A stretch of DNA of 40,267 bases from Variovorax sp. (lineage in GTDB: Bacteria; Pseudomonadota; Gammaproteobacteria; Burkholderiales; Burkholderiaceae_C): positions 1 to 40,267 of the forward strand of contig JAGIAI010000008.1 of assembly GCA_017744935.1 (NCBI GenBank), written 5' to 3'. Below the pieces are notes generated by a model. That model worked only from the letters and a program-made list of their open reading frames with translations, did not search any database and was not told the origin of the DNA. Position 1 is the first letter of the stretch; every line of letters begins with the position of its first letter. Positions 15,562 to 23,764 of the stretch are shown here, in pieces. Both the position numbers and the translations under genes were made by a program.

Positions 15562-15872
15562 TGGCATTTCAAGAGAAGCCAGGTCGTCGTCTTGTCGCAG
15601 AATTCCTGATCGAACCCGTTGTCCAACAGCGTGTACTTGAAAGCGTTGCCCAGTTGAGCCTTCGTGTAGATGTTCAGGCGATGGTCTTTCTTGAAGCCCT
15701 CCAACTCCTTCTCTATTCGCAGAAAAGTGGCTTCGTGCCGCTTTTCCGCCTTTCGGGTGGACTTCGCTCTGCTCAGCTTCTCCTTCTCTTCCTGGTTTTT
15801 CTGAGCGAGGAGCAGCGCCATCTCTGTACCAAATTTCTTGGCCGCTGTGGCGTCGAACCATCGTGTGAGCAT
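15558..15872 (-). CDS. Small basic/coiled-coil protein of unknown function, coupled to GT41
   Basis: I do not recognise this family. With the start at ATG 15872 it has 104 residues (MLTRWFDATAAKKFG...). The middle (about 23-60) is rich in Lys, Glu and Arg and should form a charged helix or coiled coil. The end (YTKAQLGNAFKYTLLDNGFD...WLLLK) looks like a compact helical domain with one Cys near the C-terminus. No signal peptide or membrane segment is visible. An in-frame upstream start at 15980 would add 36 residues, but they read like shadow sequence. The stop overlaps the glycosyltransferase ATG (ATGA), implying co-translation and a possible role as an accessory or chaperone of that enzyme. 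Confidence 0.7.
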   Translation of the reverse strand: MLTRWFDATAAKKFGTEMALLLAQKNQEEKEKLSRAKSTRKAEKRHEATFLRIEKELEGFKKDHRLNIYTKAQLGNAFKYTLLDNGFDQEFCDKTTTWLLLKCQ

Positions 15873-15920
15873 GATCTGGGGCAGGTAGGTGATTGATTGA
15901 GGCCGGGTGTTGCTTAAGAG

Positions 15921-15953
15921 TCGGCGCTGAGCAGATGACCTGCTCAGCGCCGA
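15921..15953 (-). terminator. Hairpin between pilY1 and the glycosyltransferase operon
   Basis: A perfect 13-bp stem (TCGGCGCTGAGCA at 15921-15933, TGCTCAGCGCCGA at 15941-15953) with a 7-base loop lies 75 bases beyond the pilY1 stop. On the minus strand it is followed by CTCTTAAG, not a true U-run, so termination is plausible but not assured. It would otherwise limit read-through from the minor-pilin operon into the sugar genes. Confidence 0.5.
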
Positions 15954-16028
15954 TTCAAGGAGCGATGTTACGCGGCCCACCGGCGAATCCGGTGCGGACC
16001 CATCCCGGCCGGTGTCCTTCTCCGCGGG

Positions 16029-19000
16029 TCAGTTTGTGATGACCTCGCGCCACATGATCCGCGTGGGATTGGTCGAGGATGGGATCGCAACGTCGTACAA
16101 CTTTGTCTTCCCGTCCGAGGTTCGCACGAGGATCTTGACGGAGCCATTGGGCAGACCAATGGGTTGGACCCGGCTGGCCATCACATTGCCAATCACGCGG
16201 CTCGAAAGGTTCGGAATCGCGCCCCCGTTCGCATAGTTCAGGAAATAGAGATTGGAACTGCCCCCTGGCGAACATTGGTCGGTCGATGGCGCGTTGGTCG
16301 TGAAAGCGAGAACGCCCTGGAAGAGAACGGGGCTTGTGTAGGAGCGCTCGCCGGCCGGGTTATTCACGAAATCCAGCACCCAGCCCTTCTTCGAGGCCAG
16401 GTCGGCGGGGTTGCTCGTCACGTTGATGGCCGAACTGGTGCCCCCTGCTGCAGTTGCCGTCTGCTGCACGAGCTGCGAGCGCAGCGGCGTGATGGTCGGC
16501 GTGGTCGACTGGTCGTCCACCAGGCCGTAGAAGGATTGCGCCTGCGATGCGTTGGCGTTGGCGTTCGTGGAACCGGGGACGTCGGTCAGTCCGAGATACT
16601 GGCCGGTTCCGACATAGACCAAGCGCTTGCTATTGACCACGCCCACTTCGGGATTCCCGGTGATGGGCTGAACCTTGTTGTCGGCGCCGACCAGCGTGGC
16701 GAGCCGCTTCACGTTCCAGTTGGTAGTCGAAGCATCGGACAGGTCGAAGCGCCACACATTGCCGAGCAGGTCACCCCCGTAGACATAGTCGGCCGTATCG
16801 TCGATGCCGGCGCTGGTCAGGAAGGGGCTGACCTTGGCCAGTCCGCTCGGACTGGCGCTGGTGCCGACGCCTGTGCTGATGTCCTTGATCAGCGCGCCCG
16901 TCGCGGCGTTCAACACGTAGAGGTGGCCCATGCCATCGCCCCCCGTGTCGGCGCCGTTGTTGTAGCCCGAGGTGACGATCGTGACCCAGCCCGCCGCCTT
17001 GGTTTTGACGTTGAGCGGGGTGCCGTAGCTGTAGCCGATGTTCTTGCGGTCCGCAGCAGCCGTGTTGTCGTTGGGAAACTCCCACATCACTTTGCTGGCC
17101 ACAGCGGCATCCGAGGTCGCGTCGGGGTTGGTGATGTTCAGCGCGTAGTAGCCTCTGCCGCCTTTGCCCAGGCCTCCGACCAGGATCGTCGCCCAGTTGG
17201 GCGCAGGGGGCGTCGACTGATTGCCCAGTGTGTTGTTCAGGTCGACGTCTGTCGCTACCGGCGTGCTGTCGACATAGAAGCGGTGCTGGAAGAGGGTTTG
17301 CTGCGTCAATCCGACCAGCACGCTCGTCGACGTGGAACTGCTCGACAAGTTGGTGTCGATCAGGCTGCCTGGCACGTAGGCCCACATTTCCTGGCCGGTG
17401 GTGGCGTTGAATGCGTGCAGCATGCCGTCGTTCGCGCCCTGGTAGACCACCTTGGTGCGGTTCACGATGGCCGTGTTGGCTTTGAAGGCGGCGTAGCCGT
17501 TGTCGGTGTAGTTGGAGCGCGAGGCCGGCACGTAGATCGGCTCGGCGTCCACGATGTCGCCAAGCACATGGGTCCGGGTGCGATAGGGCTTGGTGCTGCT
17601 GTTGGTGCTGTCGCCCTCCTTGCTGCGGTCGCCCCGCAGATAGGAGATGACGGCGGCGTTATCCGAGGGGCCGGGCGGCGTGCTCGGCGAGTTGAACCGC
17701 GACAGTTTGGCCTGCAGGCCAGTTGTGGTGAAAGCCACGCCGGCGGTGCCGTTGAAGCTCGCGATGTAGCGCGTGCTGAATGTCTTGGCATCGAGTAGAC
17801 CCTGCGCCGACCAGAGCGCTGTATCCGAGAGGCCGCCGGTGTCCAGGTTGATCGAGAACGATTGCAGGTCGCCAAACCAGCCGCCTGAGTTGTAGCTCGA
17901 AGCGAAAGCCGAGTTGTCGCCGGACTTCACGTTCGGATTGCTCACCGCCACGGAGGCGGTTGCGCCGCTGCGAGCAGTAATGCTGTTCAAGATTGACGCC
18001 AGTGCGACCTTCAGCTTGGCTGGGTCGTTGGCGTTGAAGTACTGGCCGTGGCCGTTGAGTGCCGCGTGCCACAGGTCATCGATGGCGGTGGCCGTGTCGG
18101 CCACCGGCGTAGGCCAGGTGCCTGTGCCGGTAGGGGCCGTGGTCAGAGTGCCGGTGGCGCCCAACCCGATGGTGTAGGTCGACATGTGCTGCCAGGTGGC
18201 AGGGTCGGACGCATTCGGGATCACCTTGCCGGCTGTGGATGTCGTCTGACTGGTGATCCCCAGGTCGGTGATCCAGTACTTCATGGCTACGTCGGCCAGC
18301 GTGTCTTTTGCGCCGTTGCCGTCATAAAAGGGCGCAGGAAAATTCGAGGCTGCCGTCAGGGGGACGCCTGCAATAGGGTCGTTGACCGCCGCCCCGGTGT
18401 CGGGATTGACATAAACGTTGGCGGGCAGGGTCGGCACTGTCTTGTCCTGGTTCCCGGCCGACGGCGAGGGCGCGTCGCCATTCCAGTAGCCATCAGTCGA
18501 GAGAATCGTGTAGTTGGGCGTGCAGGCCAGGGGAACGGTGGTGGATCGGGAGGTCGACGAGCCCCCCTTCATGGTCCCGGTCTGGAAGTATTGACCTGCA
18601 CGATCGAGGGCAGTGACCAGCGGCGTTCCGCCACCGGGGTTGATCGCGTAGACCTTGGGGTACCAAGTGCTTTTCTGCGTCTGGTCGAAATTCGCAACCG
18701 GTACGAAATTGACCGCCTTGGTATTGTCGTTCGAACTGTTGTCGTTGATGGTTGAAAAACCAACTCTCGATTTATCGTCCAGCGCGGAAAATGCGAGGCC
18801 CAGCGAGGACTTTGCGGTGAGAATTCGCGTCCTGTAATATGTAAACCAATTCGCGAAATTCTGGATTTCCTGGTTATACGTGCAAACCGTTACTGTCGAG
18901 TCGCCACAGTCGGTCCGGGAACTTGCCTTTGCGTATGTCGCGACTGTGCTCCGAATATCCACTCGAGTGTAATTGCCGGACGTGTCCTGAGCGGTGCTCC

Positions 19001-19616
19001 CGTCTTCGGTTCCGGTGCCCTTCCAGACATAGTAAAACGCGTAGCGGGCATATTCAGTGTTGTTGGTACTGTCCGACGTAGCAACGCATGGGGTGGTCTT
19101 GCTGCTGCCCTTGCCGCTGCTCGTAGTAATGGCGGTGTACTGAGATGGATCGTAGAAGGGCAAAGTCGGCACTGTGGAAGGACCCCAGCACGTCTGCGCC
19201 ACATTGACGGTACCGGTGTTTCCGGAAGTCGTGGGGTAGGGATCGATCCGCGCCGCCCCGGTCGGACTGTTTCCCATGGTTGTCGTATAGCCGGTCGCCG
19301 TCGCGCTGTAATTAACGGCCGGCAAATAGGTGATCGCCGGGTTGTAGTAAAGCCGATTGAAGGTCGAAGAGTAATAGGCGCGCTGGGTTTTCGACGAATT
19401 GAACTCGGCTTTCGCATCTGCCCCCGTGATGGAACCCCACTCCATACTTCCGGAATTGTCGAGCGTGAAAAGAATATTCGGCCTGATATCCGCTTGCACT
19501 GCCAACGGCACATCCGTGAGGTCCGTAGCGGCCATTGAAATGACCGGATGGACAATCAACGATGTCGCCAGCACCGGAATGAGCAGGCTCGATGTTTTCT
19601 TAAGCATGGAGTTCAT
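16029..19616 (-). CDS. pilY1: Type IV pilus tip-associated adhesin PilY1
   Basis: A 1195-residue exported protein. A signal peptide (LKKTSSLLIPVLATSLIVHP..., to about residue 30) is followed by a von Willebrand A-like region with the MIDAS-type DNSGS (53-57). The C-terminal half is a PilC/PilY1 beta-propeller: VYQGANDGMLHAFNATTG, LVGGLGKGGRGYYALNI and DYVYGGDLLGNVWRFDLS. The stretch YNNGADTGGDGMG may be a calcium loop. PilY1 caps the pilus with minor pilins and acts in adhesion and surface sensing. ATG 19616 is chosen; a TTG at 19640, right after the pilX stop, is the alternative. It is the last gene of the minor-pilin operon. The first third of the gene looks less GC-rich than the rest. Confidence 0.93.
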   Translation of the reverse strand: MNSMLKKTSSLLIPVLATSLIVHPVISMAATDLTDVPLAVQADIRPNILFTLDNSGSMEWGSITGADAKAEFNSSKTQRAYYSSTFNRLYYNPAITYLPAVNYSATATGYTTTMGNSPTGAARIDPYPTTSGNTGTVNVAQTCWGPSTVPTLPFYDPSQYTAITTSSGKGSSKTTPCVATSDSTNNTEYARYAFYYVWKGTGTEDGSTAQDTSGNYTRVDIRSTVATYAKASSRTDCGDSTVTVCTYNQEIQNFANWFTYYRTRILTAKSSLGLAFSALDDKSRVGFSTINDNSSNDNTKAVNFVPVANFDQTQKSTWYPKVYAINPGGGTPLVTALDRAGQYFQTGTMKGGSSTSRSTTVPLACTPNYTILSTDGYWNGDAPSPSAGNQDKTVPTLPANVYVNPDTGAAVNDPIAGVPLTAASNFPAPFYDGNGAKDTLADVAMKYWITDLGITSQTTSTAGKVIPNASDPATWQHMSTYTIGLGATGTLTTAPTGTGTWPTPVADTATAIDDLWHAALNGHGQYFNANDPAKLKVALASILNSITARSGATASVAVSNPNVKSGDNSAFASSYNSGGWFGDLQSFSINLDTGGLSDTALWSAQGLLDAKTFSTRYIASFNGTAGVAFTTTGLQAKLSRFNSPSTPPGPSDNAAVISYLRGDRSKEGDSTNSSTKPYRTRTHVLGDIVDAEPIYVPASRSNYTDNGYAAFKANTAIVNRTKVVYQGANDGMLHAFNATTGQEMWAYVPGSLIDTNLSSSSTSTSVLVGLTQQTLFQHRFYVDSTPVATDVDLNNTLGNQSTPPAPNWATILVGGLGKGGRGYYALNITNPDATSDAAVASKVMWEFPNDNTAAADRKNIGYSYGTPLNVKTKAAGWVTIVTSGYNNGADTGGDGMGHLYVLNAATGALIKDISTGVGTSASPSGLAKVSPFLTSAGIDDTADYVYGGDLLGNVWRFDLSDASTTNWNVKRLATLVGADNKVQPITGNPEVGVVNSKRLVYVGTGQYLGLTDVPGSTNANANASQAQSFYGLVDDQSTTPTITPLRSQLVQQTATAAGGTSSAINVTSNPADLASKKGWVLDFVNNPAGERSYTSPVLFQGVLAFTTNAPSTDQCSPGGSSNLYFLNYANGGAIPNLSSRVIGNVMASRVQPIGLPNGSVKILVRTSDGKTKLYDVAIPSSTNPTRIMWREVITN

Positions 19617-19642
19617 GATGAATATTTGTTGCTCAGACAAAA

Positions 19643-20317
19643 TCAGCCGAATGGCAGTTCGATGGTGGTCTGGACGATGCTCGTCGTATTGCGCGGCCCT
19701 TGGACGCGCACGGTCACGCGGTAATGGATCGTCGGCCGGGTAGGAGGCGGCGGGGTCAGGCTGCCGAGCACGTTGGTCGTTTGAGCATGGCTGTTGTTGT
19801 CGTTACCCACCGCACCGCCGCCGGCGGAGAACGGCTGCCCGGCCACGCATTTGCTCGTCAGCAGGGTCAGCGGGTCGGTGGTCGCCGGCGCGCTGCTGCA
19901 GAGCCTGTCGATAACGTACTGAACCCGATAAGCCGATTCGTCGGTGCAAGAAATGGCGGTTGTGCCGCCGGCCGTGTCATAGCAGGGCACCGCTGTCCAA
20001 TTGATCGTGGTGGGAACGCCGTTGGCATCTACCGTCTGCATGAACCGGAAGTACTGGTTGGCGACGTCCGCGTCGGCGACGGCCAGCGCAGGCAAGGCAT
20101 TGAAGGCCCGCTCGGCACCCGTATCGGCGGCGCTTGTGGTCGCTTCCTTGAATGCAACGTTGCCCGAAATCACGCCCGCCGTGTCGGTCGAGCGGACGAG
20201 CGCAACGGCGGCGAGCGACAGCAGCACCACCGCGATCAGCGCGATGAAAACGATCACGCCGTGCTGCGAAGCAGGGCGGGTGCGGGGTGATCGGCGGACA
20301 GGATGGATGCGGTTCAT
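19643..20317 (-). CDS. pilX: Minor pilin assembly protein PilX
   Basis: A 224-residue protein with a basic N-terminus (MNRIHPVRRSPRTRPASQHG) followed by the hydrophobic segment VIVFIALIAVVLLSLAAVAL and STDTAGVISGNVAFKEATT, the usual PilX N-terminal pattern. The mature start after G20 has no Glu at position 5, unlike the other pilins here. The rest is a globular domain with several Cys. ATG overlaps the pilW stop (ATGA). PilX works with PilV, PilW and PilE to prime pilus assembly and to carry PilY1 to the tip. Confidence 0.88.
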   Translation of the reverse strand: MNRIHPVRRSPRTRPASQHGVIVFIALIAVVLLSLAAVALVRSTDTAGVISGNVAFKEATTSAADTGAERAFNALPALAVADADVANQYFRFMQTVDANGVPTTINWTAVPCYDTAGGTTAISCTDESAYRVQYVIDRLCSSAPATTDPLTLLTSKCVAGQPFSAGGGAVGNDNNSHAQTTNVLGSLTPPPPTRPTIHYRVTVRVQGPRNTTSIVQTTIELPFG

Positions 20318-21474
20318 GACAGATTGGCCCACAGGACGTTTCGTAGCGGCACCACGGTTTCGAAGGTGCGATAGCGATAGCAGCGCCAGTTCGCGTCGTT
20401 GCTCAGGTCGATGGTCGGACCCCCGGGCCAGCTCGCGGGCGCGGTGGTCGTGGTGGTGCAGGCGGTCGCGCCGTCCGCGATTCGCTCCTGCAGCGGGCTG
20501 CGCACGACCACGGCGACTCGCACAGCCTTGATGCGCTTGAGCTCTGCCAGCGTGGGATTGGCCCAGTTGCCAGACGCCCCGTTGGTGGCGCTCACCCAGT
20601 TGTTGACCACCTGACTGCCGGCGTCGCTGATGCCGTACTGGGCCTTGAGGCTCACGACGTTGTTGGAGATCTGCGCCTGCGTGGCGGAAGAGAAATAGTC
20701 CTGCGAGTTCAGCGACCCGTTCGCGACGGAGTAGGTGCGTTGCACGAGCGCGCCCACGTCGTAGATACGCGGGTTGGCGTTGTAGAGCGACTGCCAACCG
20801 TTGGCAGTCATGTAGTTGCCGGTGGGGTTGTAGTTGGGCTGTGTCGCTGACCCCGTGGCCGGGTCGTGCGAAAGAATGACAGTATTGGTTACCGGAGTGG
20901 TCGGAAGAGTCACGGGCGTGCTGGCCGTGATGCGCGTCAATGCGCAGTTGCCTGCGTCATCCATCAACCAGACGAATCCCCCCACGCTGGACAGCGCCAC
21001 AGCGGTTGCCGGCTGCAGCTTCGAGGCCGCCGTGGCCGGCGGATTGGCGGTGACGTTCTGCAAAAGCGAGTCGAGCACGTTGGCGCGCACGGAACTGCCC
21101 CACAGGATGGTGATGCTGTCCGAAGCGCCCGCGGCCGTTCCGCCGTCCGTGATGCGCAGCGGGCCGCCCGGGAAGTTGGGCACCGGACCGCCCCCGCTTC
21201 CGCTATCGGCATAGGTGAGATAGATGCTGCACCGCATCACGTCCGCGGAGGGCATGCCCCAGCCGGCCGCGCGAACGTCCCGTTCAAGGGTGGAAAGGCT
21301 GAAGATCCCGTTCTGTTGCGTGTCGGCGCCCGAAGTGGTCGTGCGCTTGATGCCCTCGTAAGTGGTGACGACCTGGTAGATGACCACGGTGATGACGAGC
21401 CCCACCACCATGCCGACGAGAAGCTCGACAAGGCTGAATCCCCGCTGGCGCCGAGAAAGTTGAAGTGAAGACAT
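20314..21474 (-). CDS. pilW: Minor pilin PilW
   Basis: A 386-residue prepilin-like protein. The leader MSSLQLSRRQRG is followed by FSLVELLVGMVVGLVITVVIYQ with Glu at position 5, and then ADTQQNGIFSLSTLERDVRAAGWGM, the typical PilW continuation (GspJ-like). The large C-terminal domain has paired Cys residues (about 344 and 366). The ATG is three bases after the pilV stop and the stop overlaps pilX (ATGA). It belongs to the tip-priming complex of the type IVa pilus. Confidence 0.92.
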   Translation of the reverse strand: MSSLQLSRRQRGFSLVELLVGMVVGLVITVVIYQVVTTYEGIKRTTTSGADTQQNGIFSLSTLERDVRAAGWGMPSADVMRCSIYLTYADSGSGGGPVPNFPGGPLRITDGGTAAGASDSITILWGSSVRANVLDSLLQNVTANPPATAASKLQPATAVALSSVGGFVWLMDDAGNCALTRITASTPVTLPTTPVTNTVILSHDPATGSATQPNYNPTGNYMTANGWQSLYNANPRIYDVGALVQRTYSVANGSLNSQDYFSSATQAQISNNVVSLKAQYGISDAGSQVVNNWVSATNGASGNWANPTLAELKRIKAVRVAVVVRSPLQERIADGATACTTTTTAPASWPGGPTIDLSNDANWRCYRYRTFETVVPLRNVLWANLS

Positions 21475-21477
21475 GGC

Positions 21478-21960
21478 TCAACCTTGAATCTGCGTCGTCA
21501 TGGTGAAGTTGTGAGGCGCGGTGTCCTGCGGGCCCTGCCAGCAAATCGTCAGGGTCACCGTGTTGTTGGTACCAATGGCGATCTGCTGCTTCAGGCCTGC
21601 TGCACCGGGAAGCGCGCCAGGATTGCTGAGATCGGTCATGCCGGTGAGCCAACTGGTGACGACAGCGTTGGTCGATTCGTTCGCGCCTTGCGTGCAGGCG
21701 GTCCCGCTCGAGTTCAGCGCGAACGTCGGTACATTGAAACGGTCGGCCCACATGTGGCCCACGATCTGGTTGGCGAGGAGGCTGGCCTTTGCGCGGTAGT
21801 CGGCATCGCGCACGACGCGGATGGAGGCTGCCTGCAGGCCGACAATGCCGAGCACCGCGAACGAGAAGATCGCAATGGCGACGAGGGCCTCGATCAGCAT
21901 GATGCCGCGCTGGGAAGCGGGCGCGGGACGTCTGGCCCTGGAAGACGACGGGTGTCTCAT
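21478..21960 (-). CDS. pilV: Minor pilin PilV
   Basis: A 160-residue prepilin. The leader MRHPSSSRARRPAPASQRG precedes IMLIEALVAIAIFSFAVLGIVGLQA, with Glu at position 5 and the ALxA pattern of PilV/GspI proteins. A further in-frame ATG upstream (22005) would lie inside fimT; the start at 21960 overlaps the fimT stop as ATGA and is preferred. Two Cys residues in the globular part (TACTQG, ICWQG) may pair. It acts with PilW, PilX and PilE in pilus initiation. Confidence 0.9.
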   Translation of the reverse strand: MRHPSSSRARRPAPASQRGIMLIEALVAIAIFSFAVLGIVGLQAASIRVVRDADYRAKASLLANQIVGHMWADRFNVPTFALNSSGTACTQGANESTNAVVTSWLTGMTDLSNPGALPGAAGLKQQIAIGTNNTVTLTICWQGPQDTAPHNFTMTTQIQG

Positions 21961-22529
21961 GAGCAGCCTTGAGGATTGGACGCAAGGGAAAGCAGGGGAT
22001 CGCACAGCCGCACATCTCCACCTGGCGTAAGAACAATGGCGAGGCGGCGGGCCCCGCTCGCCCCCGTGATGTCGATCTGCCGCACGGTGGTTGCCGTACT
22101 GAGCCGGCCGAGGCCGGTGAAGACGATGTTGGCCGGGAGCCCGGCGCCCGCGGCTGCCGCAGTGGCACTGACGGCATTGCGTACGCCGACGCGGGCCAGG
22201 GATGACGTGCTGTTCTCGCGGCGAGCCTGGACCGTTTGATCGAGGGCCGCCCCCGACTTGACCGACCAGTCTGTTCCGCCGGTGATAGCCGCGCCGTTGG
22301 AGGTGTTCTCAAGGCTGAACTGTACGTTCTGGTTGTTCCGTATCGCCTCCGCGCGCGCCAGCTGAAGGCCATTGATCACCGATTCCGCTGCGCTACGGAT
22401 CTGCGCGTTCTGAATGAAGGTCGTGTAGCTCGGGTACGCCAGCGTGATCAAGAGGGCGAGCACCGTGATCGCCACCATCAGCTCGACCAGCGTGAAGCCC
22501 TTCATGCGGGCGCGCGAGATGGGCTTCAT
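21957..22529 (-). CDS. fimT: Minor pilin FimT/GspH family
   Basis: A 190-residue prepilin with leader MKPISRARMKG, then FTLVELMVAITVLALLITLAYPSY, and a GspH/FimT-type domain (SAAESVINGLQLARAEAIRNNQNVQF). The C-terminal part has CDPL and GCS Cys residues. The ATG overlaps the pilE stop (ATGA). FimU/FimT proteins connect the tip complex to the major pilin; in some species FimT also binds DNA in natural transformation. Which of the two roles applies here cannot be decided from sequence. Confidence 0.9.
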   Translation of the reverse strand: MKPISRARMKGFTLVELMVAITVLALLITLAYPSYTTFIQNAQIRSAAESVINGLQLARAEAIRNNQNVQFSLENTSNGAAITGGTDWSVKSGAALDQTVQARRENSTSSLARVGVRNAVSATAAAAGAGLPANIVFTGLGRLSTATTVRQIDITGASGARRLAIVLTPGGDVRLCDPLLSLASNPQGCS

Positions 22530-22963
22530 GGCTTGCGGAGCACCCAGGTCGTTTGGGTGCCGCTGAAGTTCCAGGCGCAACTGCTGCAGGTTGTGGTCTG
22601 GTCGTTACGCTGGTTCACGGAATAAACCAGGCCGGCGGCCAAGCCCGTGCCCGTGGCCGTTGCTGTATAGGTCTGGTTGGTGGGGGCGTTGCAGGCGTAG
22701 TTAAACGTCTTGTTGGTCGGCAATGCGACGCCACAGGAGCCGTCGGTCGCGGTGTAGACGCGGTTGTCCTGGTAGAACTGTTCCATCCGCGTCCGGAAAT
22801 CCGACAGGTTGGTGGGGGCCTCCTGAACCCGTCCGCGGCGCAGGTAGTCGGTGTAGCTCGGGTAGGCGATCCCCGCCAAGATCGCGACGATCCCGACGGT
22901 GATCATCAGTTCGATGAGCGTGAAACCGCCCGAACGGCGGCGCGAGGCGGAGTCGAGGTGCAC
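22526..22963 (-). CDS. pilE: Minor pilin PilE-like, first gene of the minor-pilin operon
   Basis: A prepilin of about 145 residues. The start is taken as GTG 22963, giving a 13-residue leader (VHLDSASRRRSGG, with initiator Met) before [24 protein letters not shown]; an AAAGG lies about 8 bases upstream. ATG 23023 in frame would give an unusually long leader. The globular part contains LRRGRVQEAPTNLSDFRTRM and QFYQDNRVYT, typical of PilE minor pilins, and four Cys residues (CGVAL, YACNA, CSSCAW). It starts the chain pilE-fimT-pilV-pilW-pilX-pilY1, in which nearly every junction is an ATGA overlap. Confidence 0.88.
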   Translation of the reverse strand: MHLDSASRRRSGGFTLIELMITVGIVAILAGIAYPSYTDYLRRGRVQEAPTNLSDFRTRMEQFYQDNRVYTATDGSCGVALPTNKTFNYACNAPTNQTYTATATGTGLAAGLVYSVNQRNDQTTTCSSCAWNFSGTQTTWVLRKP

Positions 22964-22988
22964 GGCAGGGACCTTTGGCGAAAAGAGT

Positions 22989-23021
22989 GACGTTTGTCGT
23001 GAATTGTCACGAGACAACGTC
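22989..23021. promoter_or_regulatory. Large imperfect palindrome before the minor-pilin operon
   Basis: The left arm GACGTTTGTCGTGA and the right arm TCACGAGACAACGTC (reverse complement GACGTTGTCTCGTGA) flank a 4-base centre. The palindrome ends about 26 bases before the proposed pilE GTG, so it lies in the promoter or 5' leader. It could be an operator or an mRNA hairpin. Pieces of it (TTGTC, ACGTT, GTGA) recur in the palindrome before pilA. The rest of the 255-base gap between pilE and moaC shows nothing else I can support. Confidence 0.45.
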
Positions 23022-23218
23022 ATAACAAGGTGCCGTCTGTCGATGGCGAGCGGCCTTTCGTCGCCGCTATGAAGAAGTTCGTTTTCTCTTGAGAGAAATT
23101 TCACGCACGCCAGATGGCGGACGTGATTCGCCTATCGACACCTCAGGTGTGCGCGCTCAGACGTGCAAGGAGTGGCTTGGCGGACGGCGTCCGATAGATG
23201 CGCGGCAGTCCGGTCCGC

Positions 23219-23701
23219 TCACCCATGCGCCACCCAACTCCCCGACTTCCCCCCATGCTTCTCCAGCACGCGAACGTCGGTGATGGTCATCCCCCGGTCA
23301 ACCGCCTTGCACATGTCATAGACGGTCAACAGCCCCACCTGAACCGCGGTCAACGCCTCCATCTCCACCCCGGTCGGCCCGACCGTTTCGACAGTCGCGG
23401 TGCAGCTAACCTGCGGCACGGGGCTGTCAGACAGAACAAAGTCGACCGCAACCCGGGTCAATGCCAACGGATGGCACAGCGGAATCAGATCACTCGTCTT
23501 CTTGGCCGCCTGGATCCCGGCGATCCGGGCCACGCCGAGCACATCGCCCTTTTTCGCGGTGCCGGACTCGATCAGCGCCAGCGTCGAGGCCTGCATCTCG
23601 ATGCGACCCGTAGCAACTGCCACGCGATGGGTCGCCGGCTTGGCAGCGACGTCGACCATGTGGGCCCGGCCCTGGGCATCGAAATGGGTGAGTGTGCTCA
23701 T
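23219..23701 (-). CDS. moaC: Cyclic pyranopterin monophosphate synthase MoaC
   Basis: A 160-residue enzyme of molybdenum cofactor synthesis that turns the MoaA product (3',8-cyclo-7,8-dihydro-GTP) into cyclic pyranopterin monophosphate. Family motifs are clear: [20 protein letters not shown] near the start, [29 protein letters not shown] and [11 protein letters not shown], then GGKSG near the end. The length matches the family. It diverges from the BepA-like gene with 63 bases between starts and stands alone, with no other moa gene nearby. A longer upstream in-frame extension is only open frame inside the neighbouring gene. Confidence 0.96.
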   Translation of the reverse strand: MSTLTHFDAQGRAHMVDVAAKPATHRVAVATGRIEMQASTLALIESGTAKKGDVLGVARIAGIQAAKKTSDLIPLCHPLALTRVAVDFVLSDSPVPQVSCTATVETVGPTGVEMEALTAVQVGLLTVYDMCKAVDRGMTITDVRVLEKHGGKSGSWVAHG

Positions 23702-23764
23702 TGTGAACGTTCCGCTGACTGCCGCATCATACGAGGCCGAGACGACGACGAACGCCGCGCTTTG

